Positions 26,901 to 37,433 of a DNA stretch of 64,000 bases are shown here, one piece after another (the stretch's first letter is position 1; each line of letters opens with the position of its first letter). Origin of the DNA: Chrysoperla carnea (Eukaryota > Arthropoda > Insecta > Neuroptera > Chrysopidae); NCBI RefSeq assembly GCF_905475395.1, contig NC_058337.1, forward strand, positions 105,332,368 through 105,396,367, given 5' to 3'. Both the position numbers and the translations under genes were made by a program. The notes beneath the pieces were generated by a model. The model had not been told where the DNA came from, did not search any database, and saw nothing but the letters and a program-made list of their open reading frames with translations.

Positions 26901-29900
26901 GCTTAGAAATATGCTTTCATAAATATATCTCAAGAATGCAAAATCATACGACTATGAAAAGCACATCAAATTAGAGGGGAAAAAATATCTCTTTAAATAA
27001 CACAACGGTTTTCATAATGTGACTTTTAATTTTTTTTCCTTTTACAACTTAGCTTGAATTTCCGATTACTATAAAAACACTTCTAACCTAGTAGCATACC
27101 TTTAAGTTTACTTTTTTACCCTTAAAATGAGCTCTGGTAGAGCCTAAAAGATCCAAGAATAACAACTTTACACACCTACAAATATTGTGTATTGAAACGA
27201 AATATAAAGTGTCGCTTTTTTCTTTTTTTTTTTGTTTAGTATAGATAAAAAGAATCCAAAGAATCATTTTTTCTATCTTACGATCATTAAGTTTCACCCT
27301 GTATATTTTATGATACATCTAAAATCTACTTTTGAAAATAAATGATATGCGTTGTTCATAATTTGCTACGAATTTTTATTTGTATAAAAAAAATGCCCAA
27401 TCAAAAAATGTGGTGGTAATGATATGAATCCAAAAAAAAAAAGAATCCGGGAGCTCGAAATTTAAAGTTACCATTTAGTAGATTTAAGAAAAATTTATGG
27501 TGCCTAAGGTTTACTTAAAATGCAAGAAAAAAGACTGATATGAAAGATTTTTAAACTCACCAAAAGAATTTTTTTCGGAGTTTTTTTACATTTCATACCA
27601 TCTTTATTTACATGTATTTTAGATTCTCTTAAAACCCCGCAAAGTTTTCTTAAATCTATATAAGTATGTTTCATATCACGAGCTCTCGATCTAACAAATT
27701 ATTTATTATAATTAATTAATTGCCAATTATTTTAAACGAATTTTTACCTGGAATTTAATTTTAATGTAGTTGGTTTAGGTTTTATTTGTTGATCCAAGGA
27801 AGCTTTCCGTTTAACATTTATTAAACTTTAAGCCGCAAAATGAATTAAGTAGGAAATATCCAATCAGTAAAAGGGCAAAATTTTGAGAAAAATTCAAAAA
27901 ACAGTATATTTAATTTTTTATTTTAATTAAACATTGAAAAATTGTTATTTTAAAAATTTATGCTTAAGATTTTCGAAAGCTCTAATTAAAGCAAAGTTTA
28001 ATTCCACTAAACAGCTTTTTTTTAAATCAGTGTTTGTACAATTTTTGGATAAAGTTTATGTATACCTTTAAATAAGCGCTTTTTTTTACAAAGAATGCAT
28101 TTATTTTGTTTAATAATTTTAAACTATTTAGAGGAAAAATTTATATTACGGAGATATTTTTATTATTTTTGACTAGTTCGTTTGGGAAGGACAGTTACGT
28201 TCTTTCCCTTTCTCAAGCTTAACCAAAAAACTAAATCATCACACTTATGAAAAATGTTCATTAGTCAGGTTATTCACTAGTTTACAGTGTATTTGTTGCC
28301 GGGAAAATTTTTGCTGTTGTTGGCTACACATGGCGTGCTAAGCTCAAATATATAATTAGAATCTTTCGATCAGCTCTAGTTTTTGAATTTCAGGTATCTA
28401 CGTTATCAACGAACAAAAGTCGGTTGCTTTTTGACCTCGAATTCATGATCGCTGATCCCAAATACCACCGAAAGAAAATTTTCGAAGTGAAATTTTGAAT
28501 TAAAATTTTTTTATATCTATCACTTCTAAGGATGGTTTTAATGGGGTTGCTACCATCTTCAGTTGCTTTTCAACCTCCAATTCATGATCAGTGACTCCGA
28601 AAACCCCAAAGGACGATTTTCTAGTAAAATTTTTTTTTAATTTTTTTATCATTCTCAATTCTAGGTGTGGTTTTAATGGAATTGCAATCATCTTCATTTG
28701 CTTTTTGACCTCGAATTCATGATCGGCGTTCCCAAAAACCCCCGAGAACCGATTTTCAAAGTTTTTCAAGGTGAAATTTTTAATTAAAAATTTGTTTATT
28801 TATACCAATTCTAGGAATGATTTTAATAGGGTTGCAACCATCTTCAGTTGCCTATTGGCACTCGGATTCATAAACAATGACACCAAAAACCCCCATGAGT
28901 CGATCGATTGTCGATAATAACAAATATGCAGTCATTATTCATTCAAATTGCTCAATTGCTAAAAAATATGTTTTATAGCTGAAATTTTCATTGTTTTGAT
29001 GTTTTTCTACTATTTAATAAAAACGGTGCGCAAGCAGAAAAAAATTAAGTGAACAAATAAAGATTTTATAAGTTGCGACCTTTTATCTTCTATCGTTCAA
29101 TTGTTATAAACAAATTAAGGGTCAAAACTTATCAATTACTTTCTGAGTTTTTCCCTACTCAACAAAAGGTCTTTTCAGTATTTTTTTTATATCAAATGTA
29201 ACTAAGTATTTATAACAATAAAATAGTAAAAACTTAAACGGTCGCAACTTAAACAACGTATTTTGTTAAAATCTTCATTTTTGTCTCTTAATTTTTTGTT
29301 CTACTCACCAAAGTCAAAAAACATCAAAACAATGAAAATTGCAGCGAAAAAACATACATTTTAACAGTTAAGCCGTTTTTATAAAATAATTTTATCACCA
29401 TCGTATTTAGCGCATTTTTTTTATAAAAATTCTAAATAAACTAGCCTTTTCAATTTTCTGACGAAAATAGATGATTTTGATTCAATACGACTCGCCTAAA
29501 AGAAAATAAGCTAATCGTTAACTAATGCAACTTTCGTGTTGTGAATTTTTTCACTCCCTTAAGTTTAAAATTATTAAATTTTCAAATGCATTGAAATAAA
29601 CGTTATGATTAGTATTTATACTTGGTATATACGAATAAATGGACAATATACGAGAAGTGTAATTAATGTACGTCGAAACAAGCATTTTTGTAGAAGGAAC
29701 GAACATGTGCCCGGAAACTTTTTTAAACATCAAAAACTTTAAACATCATTTTAATTTTTTATGGAAGTCATTGAATCCTTCGATTAAAATGATTCGAATA
29801 AAAATTAATATTGTTATAAAAAAACAAATTGTATCTTTAACGGATTTAAAACAGTTTAGCTTTGACATTAACAGGCTATTAACGATAGAGCAATCCTTGC

Positions 29901-32900
29901 TTATATCTCAAAAACTGTTATGAGAAACATTATTCCGAGACATCTGAACGCGCGCGTAGTTTTTAACACCGAAATGCTTGATTTGGCATACTCTCCTCTT
30001 TGACTATTTTTAAGTATACACCCGGTATAACCAATTAGACTGGGCCAATTAGACCAACAAACATACATTGTAAATGATAAGTACACTTTCAGAAATTTGT
30101 TTGTGGCTTAATTATGCTCAGCCTAACAACTTTTTACGAAAATCTATAAGTGGAGCGTTCTGCTTCACACGGCACGGAACGTTTTCGACCGCTTTCGCAG
30201 GTTTCAATTTGACAGCTATCAATTTAGCACAAGCTCAATTTAGAGAAGCTGTACTGAAGTTCAAATCCATGAAAATGTCGAAAAAGTGGTTTTCCCGTAG
30301 GAATTCCTTCAAATAATAATTATAAACAAACCCTATCCCTACATGCCGAATTTCAGCTCATCTTAACTAAACAGATCCGCTGGGGATCCCCAAAAGTAGC
30401 GGGAAGTACATATGAGAAATAAAAAGTAGCGATAAGTACATCTCTAAAACCACATAAATTGTATTCTAGGGGTCATGTAATGGGATTATAACACATCCCC
30501 ACATCTCAGCTTTGACCTTCGATACATTGTATAAGTCTATATTTAGGGAGGAAATATGATTTCGTCAAATTGAAGACTGTGGCGGAGATCAAAAACTTTT
30601 CGAGTCGCATGTAAGACGACGCACATTTATTTGAACTTTCGTAAATAAAAAAATTGTTAGGTTAAGTATAATATTAAGCCACACAACAATTTCTAGGGGT
30701 GAAATTATCAAAGACAGCGTATGCTAACAGGCACTGGGGCTCAATGTTAAATTTTAATAAAATTATTATTACACAGAGCGAAGTTTTTATTAATTTTCAT
30801 TAAATTTTCATAATCAGCCAAGATTTAAGAGAAGTAAATACAAAAATTAATAAACAACAAATTAATTAAAAGAAAATACGGAAGCCTTTTTTTCAAACAA
30901 AGATTCAATTAACTACATACCTGTTTGGGGGTTTATTACGTGTGTTGGCGCTAAAATGATAATGCCGCAAACAAAGAATAATACAATTACAATTATAAAA
31001 AATATTTCTGTATATTTTTTGATAATAGTTTAGGGCCAAGTGTAATATTTGATAGTCATTTCAGAACGAATATAAATTTGAGAAGTTGCTGTCAAAGCCG
31101 GGTTTAACAACTTTTTCTTCAACGGAAATTTTTATAGGCGGAGACTTTCTTTCAGCTGGGGCCTGGATAGTTTTTAATTACGCGAAAAGCTTAAAATTGA
31201 GGACAATATTAGGCACACAAAAAACGAGATTTTTCGGCGTTCGACACCCAAGCGGTTTTGATGATCCGTTCGAAACTCGAATGGACTTACTGCGGATTAT
31301 ACTCTTTTGTAAAATTGGATTGAACACGGAATTTTGTGTGCCGTCTATATACGAGATCCGAACGAGTTTCCAGAGTGTTCTTACGGAATATTTGTATAGT
31401 TCGGAGAAATTTTTTCTTTTTATAATCCCCGTAACAATACCGACAATACTTCCCGATAACCCGAAAAAAAGAAAACCCATGAAAAGCCGTAGGAATCTTG
31501 TGTCACAACTGCACATAAAACTACGCGTTTTCATAACTAGGAAATCACTCCGATATCACGAAATTTTTTTCGAAATTTGGCGTTGCGCTTAAACCGCTAA
31601 GCAAACCAATTTTCACGTTGCATATGTTTATTTGTTCCATTATCTTCTTATTGGAATCTCGTCCTCAATTAATATTTATCAATTTTAAGCATGCCGGGCA
31701 ATTGAAAATTTTCCATACTCCTTGAAAGGGAGGATCCAACTTATGAGCATTTCCATATTGGTAACCTCTCAAATTTTCAACGATTCTGAAATGCCTGTCA
31801 AGTACTAAGCCTGGTCTTCGACCTCTAATAGAAAGAAAAGTAATTTTTACTGTTTACTGGATACATAGAAATTCTAAATTTCCATAAAGATAATACCAAA
31901 ATTTAGGAATTACTTTTGATCTGCTTTGAGCAAGATTAGAAAATAATAGGAAATATTTTTGGGGAAATGGATGTTTGGGGAATCTATTTTTTTTATAGTA
32001 TTGAGAAAAATGAAAATGTTTTGATAAGGAGATTAGTTACTTCTGTATGTTTGTCATACTTAATAACGATATAGAACACGCAATTAATTAGTGAAGTTTT
32101 TTAAGCTTTTCCCGTAGCGGTTTAAAGGCAACCACCGAAACTGCGAAAAAACTCGTCTGAAACAAAAGTATTGATAAAGTTTAAACGGTTTTGTAGCGGT
32201 GTAACCGTACAATACGAGATAAGATTATATACAAAAATATTTCTAATTCAGAATGAAATGCAATCTCCCAAATCGTTATCCCTACCCCATAAGTTATGGT
32301 TCAGATCGGTAGATAACAATTTTCTTTTCTTAAGAAAATCTGGGCAAAAAATTGCAGAAAATCGAAAACAAATTTTTACATTTCTTACAAACAATTTCGA
32401 ATATTTCACATTCAAGAATATTGAATAATGAGAAAATTTTCAAGCAGGCTAACATACAAGAAAAAACTATTCTCCTCGAATCACGCACATGCATAGGCAT
32501 GGGTAATTTCAAACTGTAAATCAAAATGGAATAATGATAAATATGGGATTCTCAATTCAATGGCCTGTCAATACAATTCAAATGCGATAAAACCAACATA
32601 TTAATTAATTAATCTTAAAATAATTTTAGCAATGATTAAAATGCAATATGGTACTCAAAATAATCAACAATTGAATATACCTGCTGAGACGTGATCGTGG
32701 TTTAGGCACATTTGATGTTGAACCACCTTCATCCGGTGTCGTAACTGGTGATTCAATGGGATTGCCATGTTCATCCAGTAATGTTAATTGTGTTTGTTTC
32801 AAAAATATTCCACAATTCTCCTCGCACTGTACCAAATTTAAATAATTTATAATCACATTTTCCAACGTGATATTCTTGCAAAATCTTACCTGAAAATATT

Positions 32901-33066
32901 GTTGACCTTTGACGGTACCATCATTTTTTCCTTTTGGTTCATCCAAAATAACACCAATCCATTTTCCCGATGCAAAAGTTGGAAAGCCAACATATGAAAT
33001 TGTTCCACGACATTCTTTCGATGGTACTAACACGCGACGACCAATTTTAAATGTGGCCTCACTCAT
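17972..33066 (-). CDS. DCTN1: Dynactin subunit 1 (p150-Glued), complete
   Basis: Ten exons in transcript order: 33066-32890, 32826-32681, 22822-22098, 21861-21608, 21438-20928, 20866-20676, 20616-20046, 19708-19506, 19145-18231 and 18118-17972 (stop TAA). They total 3840 nt, exactly 1280 codons, giving 1279 residues, the usual size for this protein. The start at 33066 opens a CAP-Gly domain with the microtubule/EB-binding GKNDG motif (residues 46-50). A Ser/Arg-rich basic stretch with tandem GSRQSLA units follows. Then come the long CC1 coiled coil (from STVEEKF), a second charged coil and the conserved central/C-terminal region including [18 protein letters not shown]. The C-terminal segment has coiled coil 2. 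The protein is the dynein cofactor that links dynein and cargo to microtubules. The splice sites are canonical. A 9.9 kb intron separates the CAP-Gly exons from the rest. Confidence 0.97.
24380..24625. repeat. Two-unit diverged tandem repeat
   Basis: Two units of about 130 bp share 'attgatttttgatttcggt / attgatttttggtttcgga', then 'aaggt[c/a]gtttt.atcatg.tga', then 'tttatggactcaa.ctctcaaa'. The units are about 24380-24495 and 24508-24625. Non-coding, in the dynactin intron. Confidence 0.55.
26644..26886. mobile_element. Short hAT-like element remnant
   Basis: The segment begins CAGTGCCGGATTAA and ends TTTATCCGCCACTG, imperfect inverted ends with the CAG..CTG termini of hAT elements. The ends resemble those of the better preserved copy at 56600-57609. 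The flanking 8-mers (actataca and attgtatg) are only weakly similar, so the insertion is old or my boundaries are inexact. Confidence 0.55.
27448..27695. repeat. Foldback repeat
   Basis: The left arm (about 27448-27545: 'gggagctcg', 'tagatttaagaaaa', 'gatatgaaag') pairs with the right arm (about 27590-27695: 'catttcatacc', 'ttttcttaaatctata', 'cgagctctcgatc'). The arms are imperfect and the loop is about 45 bp. It lies in the dynactin intron. Confidence 0.65.
28415..28915. repeat. Four-unit tandem repeat, about 135 bp period
   Basis: Four diverged units each carry 'ttgctttttgacctcgaattcatgatc'-type sequence, then 'cc[c/a]aaaa.cccc', an A/T-rich centre, and 'ttctagg.[a/t]tg.ttttaat[g/a]g'. 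The first and third units are the most alike. On the - strand the tandem array leaves an 89-residue open frame, which is a product of the repetition rather than a protein I can support. Confidence 0.65.
28950..29375. repeat. Foldback repeat
   Basis: Arms at about 28960-29085 and 29240-29365 share 'gaaattttcattgttttgatg' and 'aagttgcgacc' as reverse complements. The loop is about 150 bp. The arms show indels, so the element is not recent. Non-coding, in the dynactin intron. Confidence 0.7.
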
Positions 33067-33849
33067 TTTATTTATATTATTTTTAATATCTAATTAAGTA
33101 AATATTATTAATTGCAAGTTATTGTTTAAAAAGCTTCCATTTGATTTACAAATTTTATTAAATGTTTGTCTATGTTCTCTATCGGTTTCAATTTTGACGT
33201 ACAGGTTTTGACATTTGACAACGGTTCAATTCAGTAGAATTCACCCTATGCTTATGAGTAACCAGATGGTAACCAGTGTGCGTTCATTGAATGATATGGA
33301 TGGCACGAAATAAAAAGACAGAAGTTTTTCTGTGAGTCCTTACTCCCCAGTTTTCTCCACGATCACCTACAGCTTACCTTACTTATATTAATTATTAAAA
33401 TAGGCGTTACTTAAAAAATTAGTCATAAAATATTAATATTAAAACATTTAACATATTACGTTAAATGTTCGAAATAATTTTCGCTCAAAAACCTTTCCTT
33501 TACTATGGTGACTTTTTCCAAATTTCTGTATCGCATATCGGCTTAATACTAGTATTAAACACTTTCAACGAAATTTTTTTCGAACATGATACCACAATCC
33601 ACATTTTTTCAATAAAAATTGAAGGGATTGGTGACTTAGTTCTAAACCTTCTGATTCTATTTTAAAAAGTACCGAGACTGAACCTTTGGCAGAACCATTT
33701 TATGCGTACCTATACGTATTGAACTTTCTTTGCCTTTTAGCTGATGAAAAAAATTACTGTCCACACAATAAAAGTTGATTTACGATCTTTTTATCATGGA
33801 TATCATGTGACGGCGATTTTACTTTGTTATAAATTTACGTTTACTTTTT

Positions 33850-34330
33850 TTTTTAAATATTTATGTGTAACTATTCGCTTGTGTGTAACTAATTTCCTTG
33901 AAACAGTAAATTTTTTAATACATATATCACATGAAAATAGTTTTTCTCCGCTGTGAATTAGCTTATGTGGAATTTCTGGGCAGTAATTTTTTATTACAAA
34001 TATTACATGAAATTGAACTTTCTCCGGAATGAAATAAGTTTATGTCGATGTAAATTGCCTATACATCTAAATGCTTTTTTACAAATATCACATGAAAATC
34101 ATTTTTGTCTAATATGAATAACTTTGTGCTTAACCAAATGGCTTTGAACACTAAATGTTTTGTTACAAATACCTATCGCATGAAAATGGTTTTTCCCCGG
34201 TATGAATTCGTTTATGTCAGCGTAATTCGCTTCTAAAAGACTTTTTTACAAATATCACAAAATGCTTTTCCTTAGAGTGAATTCGCTTATGTATAACTAC
34301 TGTCCGTGATACAGTAAACAAAAATATAAT
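33850..34330 (-). pseudogene. Decayed C2H2 zinc-finger gene
   Basis: Read on the - strand, finger remnants recur about every 76-88 bp: traces of the H-x-x-H-T-G-E-K-P-F linker, followed by C-D-I-C-K-K-x-F and S-x-L-x-x-H. The best-preserved stretch decodes in pieces as CDICKKVF, CNKTFSVQSHLVKH and CDICKKAFRC. On the + strand this shows as repeated 'acatgaaaa..tttt.tc' followed by 'ttatgt'. The frame is broken by several stop codons and frameshifts (for example TAA after CACATAAGC, and a shift between the HSKEKHF and CDICKK parts). At least five finger units are recognisable. No intact open frame exceeds about 60 residues, so it is a pseudogene or gene fragment. Confidence 0.78.
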
Positions 34331-36789
34331 ATGATTAAAAGCTGTATGAAATATAAAAGAGCCATGAACCCAATTTTTTATGGTCCAACGTCCAAACAAA
34401 ATTTTTGTAAAATTGTTAATAAAATTGATCCAAACAATGTTTTAATTTAACTAATAATACTTAATATCCTTAAAAATGAAGAGTGAAAATATTTGTTATT
34501 CTTCATTGAATAAAAGCAGTGTTTGAAATACAAAAAAAAATGTAGAAAATCAAATTATGATGGCAAATTAAATAATTAGGAAACAGCCAAACTGAACCCT
34601 TGAACTAAGGCGCTCGAACATGAGAAGTTTAATCAGCTACGGCAGAAAATATATCGGATATAATCTCTAGCTATGGTTTAAAAAAATTAAAAATATTGGT
34701 ATTATAGTCGTGTAGTTTGTTTATTTGTTTAACACCAAAAGTATTTGTTTATAACATTATTTAAATTACGTGCAGATTAGACTAAACAGTGAATAAATAA
34801 TAATGAAAAATAAATAATTTCAAGTGATTTTTAAATCAAGATCATATTAGGTATGTTGTTCAAATTATAATTAGCTTTTAATCGGGGAACACCCATTTTA
34901 TAAACATTTTAATCCTTTTAGGTATTTCAGAGAATTCATTATTTTTTTAGGGTTATATATTTCGATTAAAAAATATTGATGCATAGTCTATAGTGTATAC
35001 TTAGAGGGCTCCGTTGTAAAAATTAGTTAGAATGGACATATAGGTAATTAAAATGTATCATAAATTTAGATTCTCTTTTTTTCTTTTTTATTGAATTAAA
35101 ACAACGAAACGAAATTGAAGGGGTGTCCAAGTGAAATTTTGAAACGTGAAATTCAATATGGTGGCCTGCAAAGTGAGTTTTTTCGAATTATTATTTTATC
35201 GAATTATTATATTATCTGCGCCATAAAGCTATTTCTCTTTCGCCATAAAACTATACAAGTATGCATCTCCTCACTTGAATAGTTTTTGACATACTGCCCA
35301 AGACAAAAAAGAAATAGTTTCAAATACTGGCCATATGTAGACAACGTTGTAAAGACTTGATGTTTTTTACTGGCTTGCTGGCCTAAAAAGCAAGACAACT
35401 TTTTTTTTGCACGAAGCATGCCAACGGCGCCGCTAAGAAGGCTTGGGACAGCTACGTGATTCCCCATCATTTTTCGCCTTCACAAATCCCTCTTTGGTTT
35501 TAGATTATGTTAAAAATTTTATTACCTACATTTAACATCTAAAAAATCCCTTATCTCTGTCCACCTTTCTGCCCACTGGCTGGGGACGGCCTTGAAACAA
35601 ATTTTACAATCTTGTTGGTTTGCTTAAAGTTGGATTCAACAAGCTTAAAACCTTTTAATGATATTATTTATTTTGCCTATTCATTTTATTCATCTGAGAA
35701 AATCTGTTCCACATTGTGAAAAACGAACTTCCAGCTTAGAATGTCACCTCGCAACAATTTTATACAAAAAACCTTCCTCTACTTTTTTATTTATATAAAA
35801 ATTTCATTAATTTAACTTTCTATTTTCAAGAATTTGATGGAATAATTTTTTAATTTTTAATGTTCATTTAAAATATTCCTGATTCAATTTTTATGCCAGT
35901 GGGTGTATTCTACATTTTTTTTTCTTCTGATCAAACACGTGGCAGATATCTACTTGACAACATGACCACGCTGATACTCAAGAACGTTGAAATAGAAAAA
36001 TCATCTAGAAAGTTATATTTTCTCTGGTCTGCAATTAAAAAACTGCACAGTTTTGTAATGATTCTTATATATTTATATCCACTGAACTGGATTATATATT
36101 AAAAAACATTAATCAAGCCAGGTTTTTTTTCTAACATCATTCGAAAAAATCAAGGAATTCAGAGGGGTAATAGAAGGGATACTGACTCAAAAGGGAATTT
36201 CCACAAAGATAATACCAAATCCAGTCGCAATGCAGTCTTGGAAGTTGTCAATCATATTCAAACAAATTAATGATACTTCATTATAAGAATGAATTTTTTT
36301 CTCTTCGGATTGAGAAATAGTTATAAAAATAAATACCACGATACTCGAAATAAAATTGTGTATTAAGAAATTCGTGATAAAATATACGGGAAACAGAAGA
36401 TGAAAAACGAAAACGTGCTCGGAGGAGCATCAAGAGAAACTGTTGCAAAGACAAAAATGTTAACTGACTATTTCCCAAATCTTGAGATTTTCTTATTAAT
36501 CAGTATCATCCCAACTAACCCTTTATATAATCGATTTTCCGATTTTTTGCTTTTTAAATGAGTTTTGCAAGAAATTCAGACGTGATGGAAGGAAATAGAT
36601 ATTATTTTTATATTCATCGCCCTAATAAACATATAGGTACTTTACCAAAAATATTCCATAAAACCCACATTAGCCATCTTTTTTATGGTTTTTTAAATAT
36701 ATTTTTTTGATTGATTAGATAAGTAATCTATTTAATTTAGTAATTTATCAGAAGGCATACTACCTATTTAAATTGCTAATAAAAAAGTC

Positions 36790-36920
36790 GTAGCGAAGGA
36801 GCTGCGATAGCTAAGAGTTAGCTAATTCCCTCAGAGATTGGAAAAAAACACAGTTTTCTTAAAATTGAATATTATTGCATTTTTAGTTTTTCAAGAATTT
36901 TGATTTCGAAAACTAAGCGT
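36790..36920 (+). repeat. Dispersed repeat B copy
   Basis: It matches about 3165-3290 in the same orientation, sharing 'aattccctcagag.ttg', 'tattgcatttttagtttttc' and 'aagaatttt'. Boundaries undefined. Confidence 0.55.
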
Positions 36921-37195
36921 CTATAACAATTATTCCATGACTCTTGGTATGGCAAAATTTTCCCAACAACTTTCACATGCTATCGTCTACAGCTTCATTT
37001 TGAGTATACCTTCTGATGTTTACTTTACTAATTATTGAACATAAAACAATTGGTAAATATCAAATTGATTCGGTATACAAATCTCAATAAAACTAATACA
37101 CTACCTCCCGTACTATAATATACAATCCATATAAAATCATAATGGAAACATAAAACTTTTAGACAAAGATAGATTTACCAAAATTTATGATGTGC

Positions 37196-37230
37196 GCATG
37201 ACGTTTACATGTGCAGATATGAGTCACGCA
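37196..37230 (+). promoter_or_regulatory. Conserved upstream block, cGLR copy 1
   Basis: This 35-bp block, running from GCATGAC to TCACGCA, recurs without gaps 5' of all three cGLR genes, and 28 of 35 positions are invariant. It contains TGAGTCA, the AP-1/bZIP consensus, and lies 204 bp before the ATG. Weaker similarity with copy 2 extends 5' ('aaaacttttagacaaagata', about 37152-37171) and a 'ctaaatatt'-like tract follows. A 'tatttaaataaag' tract at about 37328-37341 could be the TATA region. A regulatory role is inferred from conservation only. Confidence 0.6.
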
Positions 37231-37433
37231 CTCGGCACTCCACTCAATATTTTTTAAACAATAATACAATGTATATTCCAGATAATTCTGTGTTATAACT
37301 TTGATAATTCTAGATAATTCTGTGATACTATTTAAATAAAGTCGTAAGCGAGAAACAATTCATTATTGAAGTATCGCTTTCTTATGTACAGTTTATAAAA
37401 GTAAAAATTAAGTGGTAGCGATTACTATCAAAA

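Larger units (their letters stand above)
22823..32680 (-). other. Large dynactin intron (9.9 kb), repeat filled
   Basis: It lies between the end of the CAP-Gly region and the Ser/Arg-rich exon. The phases match directly across it (AGC AG | A AAA), so no extra exon is required. It contains a two-unit tandem repeat (24380-24625), a hAT-like element (26644-26886), two foldback repeats (27448-27695 and 28950-29375) and a four-unit tandem repeat (28415-28915). The region 29900-31600 is less AT-rich than its surroundings and has open frames on both strands that I cannot assign. Confidence 0.75.
33067..37433. other. Intergenic region between dynactin and the first cGLR gene
   Basis: The dynactin gene (-) and cGLR copy 1 (+) are divergent, so this stretch must hold both promoters. 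It includes a decayed C2H2 zinc-finger gene (33850-34330), a copy of dispersed repeat B (36790-36920) and the conserved block ahead of cGLR copy 1 (37196-37230). An 87-residue open frame on the - strand at 35207-35470 has no recognisable domain. Confidence 0.7.

Noticed and set aside
28500-28769. 89-residue - strand frame with internal repeats as a protein
   Set aside because: The repetition comes from the 135-bp tandem DNA repeat. Neighbouring units are broken by stops, so there is no protein-level constraint.
31086-31592. 168-residue open frame as a protein-coding gene
   Set aside because: No recognisable domain, an equally open antisense frame, and no splice or promoter context. Reported only as an unexplained island.
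35207-35470. 87-residue - strand frame ahead of the cGLR array
   Set aside because: No domain or splice context recognised. Length is within chance expectation for a window of this size.
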